This document shows positions 1 to 10,639 of a DNA stretch of 64,000 bases, piece after piece. Source of the DNA: Quercus robur (Eukaryota > Streptophyta > Magnoliopsida > Fagales > Fagaceae); the NCBI RefSeq assembly GCF_932294415.1, contig NC_065545.1, positions 42,198,327 to 42,262,326 of the forward strand, given 5' to 3'. The notes under the pieces are model-generated. The model was not told the DNA's origin. It did not search any database and was given only the letters and a program-made list of their open reading frames with translations. The position numbers were made by a program, and so were the translations under genes. How positions within the stretch are numbered: the stretch's first letter is position 1; every line of letters starts with the position of its first letter.

Positions 1-297
1 TTGTTTTGTTATATTTGTTTATTTACGGAATCAAAACCAACCAATGCATGGTTGTATACCCAAGTTGGGACATGGAAATGCCATCAACGAGTTTGGACTT
101 TGGATTAGAAAAGATGACTTTATAAAATACTTAAAAGTCTCCCATCGATGATTCATATTAAAAAAAATTCATCTTCTTACTTTAATATATGATTTCATTT
201 TTGTAAATATTTATTTTCCCCTTCCACATAACGCATTAATAACAATTAATGTTACTACCAGACTTGCATAATAAAGTAATTAATAATGAGCTCATTT

Positions 298-760
298 TAT
301 TTATTTATTTATTTTGAGAAGGAATAATTGGAATTTTCATTAAAAATTAGCCGAAATTAGTACAGAGAAAAGGTGTGGAGGAACATCCTCCATCCACACT
401 GAAAAACCTCTAACATGTTTAGCATGTTTCGCTAGGTTGTGGGTAACAGAATTACCAAGCCTACAAAAGTGAGAGAAAGAAATGTAGCAGCTGGACTTTA
501 TTTTTTCTTTAGCCTAGTCTAGAATGTGGCCAAAAGGGGAGAGAAAAGCATCATCGCTCTTAAGGCTCCTAATCACTACCTCAGAATCGCCTTCAAGGAT
601 AAAGGGGAGAGAAAAGCATCATCGCTCGTGCCGCTGCCAAAGCTTCGACAATGTCCGATGTGTGTGGGAGAGGAACTTTGATAATGAGCTCATTTGGGGG
701 AAAAGCATGTTCATCGCATTCGCATATGCCTTTAAAATGTGCTTTGGTAAAAAAAAGAAA
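298..760 (-). mobile_element. LINE 3' fragment (RNase H end)
   Basis: Read on the minus strand, this stretch resembles the C-terminal RNase H-like region and tail of plant L1-type LINEs. It has an EALAAARAM-like helix, a GDSEVV-like turn and a WMEDVPPHLF-like end, followed by a short 3' leader and a degenerate A-rich tail (seen as T/ATTT repeats at about 298-316). The reading frame is broken by stops, and a 27-base piece is directly repeated (about 532-559 and 600-628). The 5' side is truncated near 760 with no sharp boundary. It is a dead copy. The family assignment comes from motif memory, not from a search. Confidence 0.55.
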
Positions 761-853
761 AAGCCAACCTTGCGTGTGGTACCAATGTTAATCCACCTGA
801 GCTCTATGGTTTTAGCCTTTTAGGCTTTTGAGTTGTCAACGCTTGTCAATAAC

Positions 854-907
854 ATAAATTGAACTTTTTTTTTTTTTTTTTTTTTTTGAGAAGAATAAAT
901 TGAACTT
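854..907 (-). repeat. Poly(T) mini-insertion with 12-13 bp flanking repeats
   Basis: The 12-13-base sequence beginning ATAAATTGAACT occurs at 854-866 and again at 895-907. Between the copies is a run of T followed by GAGAAGA. This is the expected outcome of a retroposon (LINE or SINE) that copied little more than its poly(A) tail on the minus strand. Only about 30 bases were inserted, so the parent element cannot be named. Confidence 0.5.
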
Positions 908-3000
908 AAAAGAAGAAGAAAGGTTCTTGAAATAGCACGTGGGGTCACTAAATTTGTTAACCCACCAGTACCACTAAGCAAATTAAGATTATTAGCATGA
1001 TTGAAAGTACAACATTAATTGACAAATAAGGTAAAGATTCGGTGCAAATTAATTAAGTTCTAGAAGTGTTGTTTTGATATTGGACTGATTCAATTAACCC
1101 CAATATGAGGTTCAATTTGGTTTCTGCCTAACAGCATCACTATCATATCATATTGAATTCTAGTCAAAGCCGAAGAAGGGTCAGCATTTTAGACCGTCCC
1201 TTCTCGTCCTATTACACCTTAATTTGAATTAATCCACTCCTGGTGGTCCAATATAATTTGGGGCCTAAGGTGAAATATTTATGCAGGCTTTTAATATGTA
1301 AATATTAATTAAACAAAATTATTTAATATTAATTAAATTAAGGTTAATTTGATACATTATATATATAATTTGATGAATAATGCCAACTAAACTAATGTTA
1401 AAATTCATCAATTTAATTAATGAATGTTTAAATCACTTTTTTGTGATTAGTAACATGGAAATCTGTAAGCTAATAGTAAAATTTATAGTATCCTTAACAT
1501 CACTAATAAAAAAATGCACAATTTTTAAAATATATATAATTTTATAAAAAATTGGATCTTTAATCAGGGGATGTGGGGCTTTTTCTCTAAGGTGATTTTT
1601 TTTTTTTTTTTGGATGGGGCCTTAGGCCTAGGCCTAACTTGCCTAGGCCTTGGGCCGGCCTTGATCCACTCACTCTTTAACTTTTTATTGGAACCCAACC
1701 AATATTTTTTTTGACATTCAGAAGTTTAAACAAAATAAGAAGCAGAACCTTAAGTGGCAGTCATTAATTAACGAGTCATACTTAAAAAAAAAATTAAGTT
1801 GTTAGGGCTTCTACTAAATCGGTTCTTTAATTAGAAAACATATACACTTAACATTAAAAAAATAACAAAAACAAAAAACTATAGATATCCCAGGTTAAAT
1901 GGATTGACTTATAGCGGATTTGGGTTTAGGGATGACAATATGTACAGTGACTTATAGCAGATTTGGTTCATTGTGATGTTATATTATACTGTAATTTTAC
2001 ATTAATATAATCTCAATACAAGAGTACGACATTACATTGTTTAGGAAGGTGATGAAATTAAGGTTATGTGATATATTTTGTAATTTTAGATTATGATGGT
2101 AATTTTAGAAAAAATAAAATAAACCAAAACTCTTAATGTCATCTTATCGTAATGTGCATCATATCAAAAGTACAATACAATGAACCAAAAGCTGGCCCCT
2201 TAATTCAATACAAGGACGATGGAGGGAAAATTAGTTACTATCACATGCACATTATAGATTTTAGGAAGTAATTAGAAGTAGAAGTCATATACTTTATTAT
2301 ATTTGCATGTGATTAATATGTTATAATTGTACGTAATTGGCATGTGATAAATATCCACTTTGAGATTGAGAGTTAGTTATGGATGATGATACCAAAAATG
2401 GTGCAAACAAATCTAAATCTAAAGCGAGCAGTAATGGAAGTAAATTGAAGGCAAAGTTGCGTAGAAGCTCAAGAAAAATCAACAACTCTTCAAGAGTAAT
2501 CTCTTGAAAGATAGCATTTTAGGCTAAATCTGTATCAGCATATTCCCGAAACTCAGTAAAATTAATGGTACATCTAAGATTCTAAGGCTATATATACTTG
2601 CCTTGCTCTTGCACTAACTTGTAACTGTTACAAAAAGCCCTAGCTAATTTTAGCTATTACAAAAGGAACTAATTGTTACTAAATTTGAATTACAACACAA
2701 ATCTCTACTTCCAGCTCCTGCCTCAATAAATTGCACCTGGCCGTTTTACACTAATGTTGCGTTTAGGATTTGAGAAAATGTTAGCTTATTTTACTTTTTT
2801 GCTTAGTTTTGCTCTTAAAGTGGGTCCTATTACTTCAAAAGTCAGTTTTTAGTTTTCTTTTTGCATATTTTTAGCAAATAGTTTTCAGTTTCAACAAAAT
2901 GAGCAATTTTTAAATGGACCCTAAGTCTATAAGCTGCTGCTGTTACTTGTCTTAATTTTTGGGAGATTTTTTTTTTTTTTTAAAAAATTTTTTAATTTAA
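908..3000. other. Non-coding AT-rich stretch
   Basis: No supported gene. At 1560-1670 there is a cluster of short palindromic GGCCTAGGCC-type words beside a poly(T) run. A similar GGGGCCTAAGG word at about 1260 suggests a decayed element with inverted ends, but no target duplication could be fixed. Confidence 0.4.
2757..2930. mobile_element. MITE-like relic
   Basis: It starts TTGCGTTTAGGATTTGAG and ends in AAATGGACCCTAAG, and its interior (AGCTTATTTTACTTTTTTGC) resembles the non-autonomous elements at 24.4, 25.9 and 58.8 kb. The ends are degenerate and no target duplication is visible. Confidence 0.3.
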
Positions 3001-4920
3001 AATTTTAGGGCGGGTAGTAGAGAAAGGATGGAGGATGGCACGACAATGCTATTCAATAGGATTTTAGATGCGGAAAAGGGTTTTTCGACTTTCAAGAAAA
3101 GTTGAATGTTAAGATCTCGACAATGTTGGAGACTTGTGATTGTGGACAACCAAATCAAGCTTTTTTTACACCTCGAAGTGGACAATACTAATCTCCCTGG
3201 CTTATATTTGTGTGTGTATATATATAATTTTAGGTTAGCATGACTTTCAAAATATATATGGATGAGAGTTTGGGATGGAGTTTTTTAAAAAATTGGTAGG
3301 GATTGGTATGTATGTAATATGTTAAGAGGGCTTCAGTTTGGAAAATATTTTTTAGTACCAAACTCATTTTCAAAGTCCAAAACCAATAGTCAAGCTCTCC
3401 CTTATTAGGAAGATCAAAATTTCATTGACCTATCCAGCATTGTTGTAACTATGAAAAAAAAAGGGTCCAAAACCTCCCAGGCCACCTCTCAAGTCACAAA
3501 CATATTACCGTTTGGGGAACTATCATATTGACACTTAGATTGAAATTTTAAAGCATCTCTATTAGAATTATTATTGCCATGATGTTTTATGACAGTATGA
3601 CACGTTATTTAGAAAGCTAATGACGCTTTGAGTGCATTTTTATTTCTTAATTTGGCTAACATTTGACCTAAAATACAGTTAAGCTATACCAAAATTCCCA
3701 GAACCAAAGAACAAATAGATTAACCTATTATTTCAAATCTATAATCACAATGTGTGGACTTTGTGGTTAGTAGTTAGACTATTCATTTCAATTTTGAGTT
3801 GAAATGGTCCCGACCCAAAACAAGAATATTCGATAAGGTGTCTAATTCAACCAATGGATAGAACTTAATGTACTGATTTTATAGTCTCTCCTTTTATTGG
3901 ATATTTCAACTTTAATTTTTTTTTTTTATGTTTTAGTGAAGCATAACTAATTAGTATAATCAATTTGGCATATTGGGGTCCTGTTAAATTAAGCTCCCCA
4001 TCGCACCAACCCAAAAAAATAAAAGAAAAAGCAAAGAAGAACTAGACACATGGATCATGGATGTATGCCATTTGATAATTTAATTTTGATGCAAAGTTTA
4101 GCAATTTTTTAATCACGACCTGATAACATGACGCCTACTAATTAAGATTGGTCCTAGAAAACATGAACTCTGCTATAGCGCTAGATAGGCCGTGTCTATC
4201 AATTTCTTTTTGTACCTAAACTCTAATAAATCACAAATAACATTCGCATGCAGCACACATAGGTACCTTTTAAGTATTGTCATTTGTCGAAGCATCAAGA
4301 AAGTCTAAGAATTAAGGGTTTGCAACTTTGCATGGGTCCGGTTGGAGGGGTTTTTTAACCCAACCCAACCTAATTCACGTGGGTCGAGTTGGGTTGAGTT
4401 GGTGAGTTATGCCTGCATGTTTTATGCCTTGTAAAATTTTGGATTTCAACAATTATTTAAACTTTTTCTAATAAATTATTACAATTATATAATATGTTTA
4501 AATTATATTCTAAATTCAAAATTTATTAAAAGTAATTCTTAAAATACCAAAATCAATCAAATTTTAAAAAATAAAATAAAATAAATTGATGCTTCGTCTG
4601 TTTAACTGTAAAATGGACATGGTGAGGTTTATGCTCAATCAATCATGCTTACTTGAATTTCTAGCTGAGGCCAGGATTTGAAACTGCAACACACATTCTT
4701 TAATCAAGTGTCAAGCAAGTCGATGCCTAAGATCCTTTTGAGCTTTGGTCTGGAAGGGGGCCTAGATTGTGTTGAGTCCCAAATAATATTATCACAAATA
4801 TTAACAATCTAAAATAGCAATCACACATAAGAACACAAATATTTACGTAGAAAACCTTTCTCTTTGAAGGGAAAAACCACAGGATAAATTCCGAATAATT
4901 TTCACTATTATCAAATCTGA
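3001..4920. other. Non-coding stretch
   Basis: Only short chance reading frames are present. At about 4330-4400 there is a GGTTGGGTT/AACCCAACCC-rich word cluster, like those at 27.4, 28.4, 43.6 and 44.4 kb, which probably belongs to a dispersed repeat family. Nothing else could be supported. Confidence 0.4.
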
Positions 4921-5722
4921 TGATGCTGAAAATATCACCAGTAAGCCACACGGTCCTCGCGCGCTCCAAACAGCACCTGCACAGCAAAAAGAAAGGACCT
5001 AGTAGAGAGCACCGGTGTGGTGCCGGCCAAATACCCTCCGAAGGTTAAGTCAGAACTATTCTCACAACTCTAGAGTGCTAGAGAGGGTAAATTATGCGTA
5101 CCTTGGTTATCTGCTAGGGGTAATCGCCTACCACTACGGACAATGTGATAGCGCCCAGGGGGAATACCCGGATCCCTCCAAAACCTACGAGCGGGGCATT
5201 TGTCGGAATCAATCGCTTCCTGTCGATCCTTATCTACTAGAACGCCGGGTAGTATAGAATATCTACTGAACTGTCGTTGTCGACCAACACCCGGTGCATG
5301 TTGTAGTCTTCTACCCGTAAGCTGACAACGAGCGCATCGTCATATGGATGGTGAAGGCGTCGCGCATCCTTTTTTGAGAACCCGATAATGGGGCCTTCTC
5401 TTCGCGCTATCTTTGGCACGGCTCCCGTCAGCTGAACATTTTGTACCATTCGAAGGTAGGTTTTGCGGGCCTTTTTGGATGACCCGGCGGCAGCTGTTCC
5501 TCCTACGATCATCCTTATGTCCCCTATCGGGGGTCTCGGCCGCTCATTATCCCGTCGGGGGTGTTGGTCTTGTGGGGGTAGATCTGTTTTCTCCTTGCTA
5601 ACGAATTTCTGTAGTTTTCCTTGTCTAATAAGGGCCTCGATTTGCTGCTTCAGGTCATAGCAATCGGCTATATCATGACCATGGTCACGGTGGAAGCGGC
5701 AATACTTATCCTTCTTGATCTG
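4921..5722 (-). repeat. Left inverted arm of the retroelement fossil
   Basis: This is the inverted counterpart of 6884-7676. It holds the knuckle/protease-like region and the LTR end, read on the minus strand. Confidence 0.75.
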
Positions 5723-6883
5723 CTCCTTGGTTGTCCGGTGCTGCGTTTTTCTGGCGCATCTGTTCTTCCAGGTCACGATTTTTCCTGGTGAGGCGTTCCA
5801 CGGCAGCAGCGAGAGTTTTAACTTGCTTCTTGAGGGCGGTCGTGGGTGGTTCCTCTTCTTGAATGTCGTTAGCGGTTGCCATTGAGCGGGTGAGCACCAT
5901 GCAACTTTTGTCCGGGAAGCGGTAATATGACTTTACACTACACGTTCCCCACAGACGGCGCCAGAATGTGAGCCTCCCTTCCCTCGTAGATACGGGTCCG
6001 CCACCTATTATCGCAGAGATGCAGACGATGAAGGAACAAATGGAAGTTATGATGAACGCTCTCAAGAGACGAGTGTCCAGCGATCTTGACGACCTCGTTA
6101 ACCGAACTGACTCACTGTTCACTGCGCCCATCAACTCCTTCCCTCTGCCAAGTAAGTTCCACATGCCACAGATAGATAGTTATGACGGAGTTAGGGATCC
6201 TCTAGACCACCTAGAAACCTTTAAAACCCTGATGCATCTTCAAGGAGTAGCATACGCGATCATGTGTAGGGCCTTCCCCATGACGCTGAAGGGTGCGGCA
6301 AGAATTTGGTTCAGCCGGTTGACACGCAACTCCATTAGCACCTTCAAGGAGTTAAGCGCTCAATTTACTGCACACTTTATCGGAGGACATCGGTACAAAA
6401 AGTCTACGGCTTGCTTGATGAGTATCAAGCAGCGAGAGGAGGAAACGTTAAGGGCTTACATATCCCGCTTCAATAAGGAGGTACTTTCGATCGACGAAGC
6501 CGACGATAAGATACTTGTCGCATCATTCACGAATGGGCTGAAGAAAGGTAAGTTTTTGTTCTTCTTGTACAAAAACGACTTGAAGACCATGTTGGAAGTG
6601 TTTTATAAGGCCACCAAGTATATGAACACCGAGGACGCGCTGTTGGCCCGAGAAGAGAGGCCCAAGAAAAGAGAAAGGCAAGAAAACACTCGGCAGGACC
6701 AAGGCCGGAAGAAGGCAAGGACGGGAGACCGAAGGGATGAGAGACACCCTAAGCCCCTAGGGGGAAGATTCACAAGCTTCACTCCGTTGACCGCCCCGAT
6801 AGATCAAGTTCTAATGCAAATCAAGGACGAGGAGGCTCTGACGTTCCCTTGAAAGCTGAAGAGTGATCCCAACAAACGTTCTA

Positions 6884-7676
6884 GGGATAAGTATTGCCCC
6901 TTCCACTGTGACCATGGTCACGATATGGCCGATTGCTATGACCTGAAGCAGCAGATCGAGGCCCCTTATCAGACAAGGAAAACTGCAGAAGTTCGTTAGC
7001 AAGGAGAAAACAGATCCACCCCCACAAGACCAACACCCCCGACGGGATAATGAGCGGCCGAGACCCCCGATAGGGGACATAAGAATGACCGTAGGAGGAA
7101 TAGCTGCCGTCGGGTCATCTAAAAAGGCCTGCAAAACCTACATTCGGATGGCATAAAATGTTCAGCTGACGGGAGCCGTGCCAAAGATAGTGCGAAGAGA
7201 AGGCCCCATTATCGGGTTCTCAGAAGGGGATGCGCGACACCTTCACCATCCACATGACGATGTGCTCGTCGTCAGCTTACGGGTAGAAGACTACAACATG
7301 CACCTGGTGTTGGTCGACAACGGCAGTTTAGCAGATATTCTATACTACCCGGCGTTCCAGTAGATGAGGATCGACAGGGAACGATTGATTCCGACAAATG
7401 CCCCGCTTGTGGGTTTTGGAGGGAGCCGGGTATTCCCCCTGGGCACGGTCACATTGTCCGTAGTGGTAGACGATTACCCCCAGCAGATAACCAAGGTACG
7501 CATAATTTACCCTCTCTAGCACTCTAGAGTTGTGAGAATAGTTCTGACTTGACCTTCGGAGGGTATTTGACTGGTACCACACCGGTGCTCTCTGCTAGGT
7601 CCTTTCATTTTGCTGTGCAGGTGCTGTTTGGAGCGCGCGAGGACCGTGTGGCTTACTCGTGATATTTTCGGCATCA
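6884..7676 (+). repeat. Right inverted arm of the retroelement fossil
   Basis: This is the inverted counterpart of 4921-5722, read on the plus strand, with the same transition from the protease-like region into LTR-like sequence. The shared transition shows that both arms descend from the same shortened parent. Confidence 0.75.
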
Positions 7677-9500
7677 TCAAAATCAATTATAATAATTCTT
7701 ATATATACCTTACAGTTAAAGAAAAAAAAATCTCTCTTATTTTTCTTTGCTCTCACACATACAAATCATCTTTCTCAAAAGTAGCAATCCTTTTTCTCTA
7801 TTCTTTTTCTTTTTCACTGTGCGGCACTTTTCTCTTTTCTTTTCTTCTTTTCACTATGCGGCATACCAATTCAGCACAAACAATATTTATATATAACCTA
7901 GCCTCACATCACAATCCCAAATCCCAATACCAATACGAGTCAAATAAGGAGTCTTTCAACCAATAGCCACGGACTCTTATTTCAAACAGGATTAGTTCTT
8001 TTGCTTTCCTAGGAGTTCACTGACTCCTAATTCTACTTGAAGTAGAATTCTTGATACAAACCCATTGAATGGGCTATCACGTGGGCTGGACCCACAACAG
8101 ATTGCACCATTTTGAAGTAAGGCCTTATAATCCACAATTAAGGAAACCTGACCCTAAGACTCTGAATGGATATTTTGTAGGCTATTGCATTGCTTCAAGG
8201 GCATCTAGATTCTATCGACCTTTCATCTAAATAGATTTGGGTTGCCTCTCTCTCTCTCTCTCTCTTGCTTTTAAAAAAAAGTTTGACATCATTTTTAATA
8301 AGAATATATAAGTAAATTTATACAAACTTTATTTTTTATCTTCCGATTTTTATCTCAAGCAAATAAAAACGTTTTCTATCTTTTAACTTTTCTACCTTAC
8401 CAACTAAATAGAAACAAGGAAAATTAAAACCTCTTCTATCCTCTTTCCATTTTCTATTCTCCCAACTAAATGGACCTTAAGGGCCTCAACCTTTAAGGCC
8501 TATAGTGATTGACAATCTCTTGCCCCCTTTTTGTCCAAGGCTAATAGGCCCTAATTGAGTTATGCCTCAAGAATCTCCGTCTGGATGCAAGAAGGGAATT
8601 AGAAAGATTGGGAAATTAAGAAGATCTAAACTAAGCAGGAGAGATGTGTTAAGTGACATATCTGGGGAAAGAAAATAGGACTAGGCCAATTTCCTACCCC
8701 TAGGATCGGCGGGAATAACTAGTGATCCCCCCTCCCCCATGTTCTCCCTTCCTTGGGATTTCACTCTATTCCCCTATAAATACTACTCTCAAAATGGGAA
8801 GAGGGGTGTGTGAAACTAGAGAGAGAGAGAGCTTTGCTTGGTTCTAATTTCTGCCCACCACATGCAATTTCCATAGGACTCACCACATTTCTGCCATTGA
8901 TCATGATCTTCAATATTAATTCAAGCTTGCGAGTCCTGCTCCTTCCCCCTAAAATAGTTTACTCCAGTCAAGGTTTGGCTTATTTTTGGGCTGGGCCTGA
9001 GAAGATAATAGCCCGAGTCCAATAGCTCCTACCTAACTTGTGGGCCATTCCTCATCAAAACTTCTATAGTCCCCTACTGCATTTTGACTCACAAATCACA
9101 TCCTTTTGATCCTTCAACGTTACCCTAAGCAGTCACATGAACCTAGGCCTTTAAGGATGAAATAATCTAGAGGCCGAGAGAGGTAAATTGAAAACTAGCA
9201 AACTACATCCAAAAAAAAAAAAGCAGCTCTGGCTTTTGAAACAAATCCTTTAGTAATTCTAACACTAAAATCCTAGAAAAATGAGGAAATTCTTGAGAAA
9301 TCACAAAGAAATGCCTAAGAATCGCAAGAACTCCCGTGGTGCACAAATGCCCATAACGTTGGTTCAACCGAAACTCCATTTTTGTGAATAAATAAACTCC
9401 AAACTTTGTAGGAAAATTCTAAAGATAATGTACAGATTTTATTCTATATAGAAATTACAAATTAATGAGGTAATGAATATAATGGTTGAATTTCAATAAC
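7677..9500. other. Non-coding stretch
   Basis: No supported gene. A (CT)n tract lies at about 8250-8267, and a GA tract occurs near 8818. The 8330-8480 interval has the A/T-rich composition and ACTAAATGGACC-like end of a decayed MITE. Confidence 0.35.
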
Positions 9501-9506
9501 ATCTTT

Positions 9507-9695
9507 AAATTACTTTTTTTGTGATTGGTAAGTGGTAACACATCAATTAGTAGAGGTTAGATAGTGAAATCAATAACATCTTTAACATCACTCAACTTTA
9601 TTTAAATTACTTTTTTTTAATTGGTAAGTGGTAACACATCAATTAGTAGAGGTTAGATAGTAAAATCTATAACATCTTTAACATCACTCAACTTT
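9507..9695. repeat. 97-bp tandem duplication
   Basis: The block beginning AAATTACTTTTTTT and containing GGTAAGTGGTAACACATC occurs at 9507 and again at 9604. The copies are nearly identical, so the duplication is fairly recent. Confidence 0.7.
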
Positions 9696-10073
9696 GTATC
9701 ATGTCTTGAAAAAGAAGATAAAAACTAAAAGTTAACTTATTTTTTAAAAAGTGAAAGTTACAGAGTATTTGAAAATGTACAGCAAATAGCAATAGCAATT
9801 AACGAGTCATGCTTATGCAAGCTCTCGTACGTGCCTTTAATAAATACTCCACAGACACTACCAATCACAAGAGCATAACATCACTCAACTTTGTATCATG
9901 TCTTGAAAAAGAAGATAAAAACTAAAAGTTAACTTATTTTTTAAACAGTGAAAGTTAAAGAGTATTTGAAAATGTACAGCAAATAGCAATAGCAATTAAC
10001 GAGTCATGCTTATGCAAGCTCTCGTACGTGCCTTTATTAAATACTCCACAGACACTACCAATCACAAGAGCAA
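9681..10073. repeat. 197-bp tandem duplication
   Basis: The unit starting ACATCACTCAACTTTGTATC is present at 9681-9877 and 9878-10073, with only a few mismatches. It begins inside the end of the preceding 97-bp duplication, so two rounds of local duplication share a junction sequence (ACATCACTCAAC). Confidence 0.8.
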
Positions 10074-10160
10074 GCAAAAAATCGTACCCAGGTGACCAAA
10101 AATGAAAGCATTTCAAAAAATTGTCAGGAAAGGGAGTAACATCAATTCAAACACACGAGT

Positions 10161-10163
10161 GAC

Positions 10164-10196
<33 letters not shown>
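10161..10196. repeat. (GA)n microsatellite
   Basis: Dinucleotide GA tract, slightly interrupted, about 450 bp beyond the 3' end of the homeodomain gene. Confidence 0.8.
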
Positions 10197-10639
10197 AATA
10201 ACAAACAATTAATGAGTAAAACAATTGAAAAAGATAGCATTGAATTCATCAAAAACAAAAAAGGCCTACAGACAAGAAGAAGTCAATACCCGAACCACCA
10301 CCCTTGCTGACTGGTGAGGACCATCTTGTATTTTTTTTAAGCCCTAACCAGAAATCAAGGGTTATAGCTGGTGCGCTCTTGACTCCCCCTCTGGCCTTTA
10401 CCATCAACACATATAGTTTTTGACTTTTTTTTCCCACTCCCACATTGATTAATGTTGCACTACAGATCTCTCTTATCATCATAACTCCCAACTCCCCCCC
10501 ACCCCACCTAACAATTAAGTCCAAAACCTACTTCACCTATTTTTATTTCACATTTCTACCCCTTGCGTTCCCACTGAATTATCCAAAAAAGATAGATGAA
10601 TAGTTGAGTACCCTTGGGAACTTAAGAGCTATTGAGATG

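Larger units (their letters stand above)
4921..7676. mobile_element. LTR-retrotransposon fossil (Ty3/gypsy type), head-to-head arms
   Basis: Fossil of a Ty3/gypsy-like element. Parts visible are retrotransposon gag sequence, a zinc-knuckle-like CxFHxxxGH region, an aspartic-protease-like region and an LTR end. In the left arm (4921 to about 5963) they run on the minus strand. In the right arm (about 5968-7676) they run on the plus strand. A primer-binding-site-like TGGCGCCGTCTGTGGGGA lies near the junction on the minus strand. Both outer ends are the same LTR terminus in opposite orientation. The outer about 0.8 kb of each arm is the same sequence at roughly 93-95 percent identity by eye. No polymerase region is seen, so the parent was probably a shortened non-autonomous derivative. 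The copy is broken, with several breaks in each arm. It is of moderate age. Confidence 0.75.
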
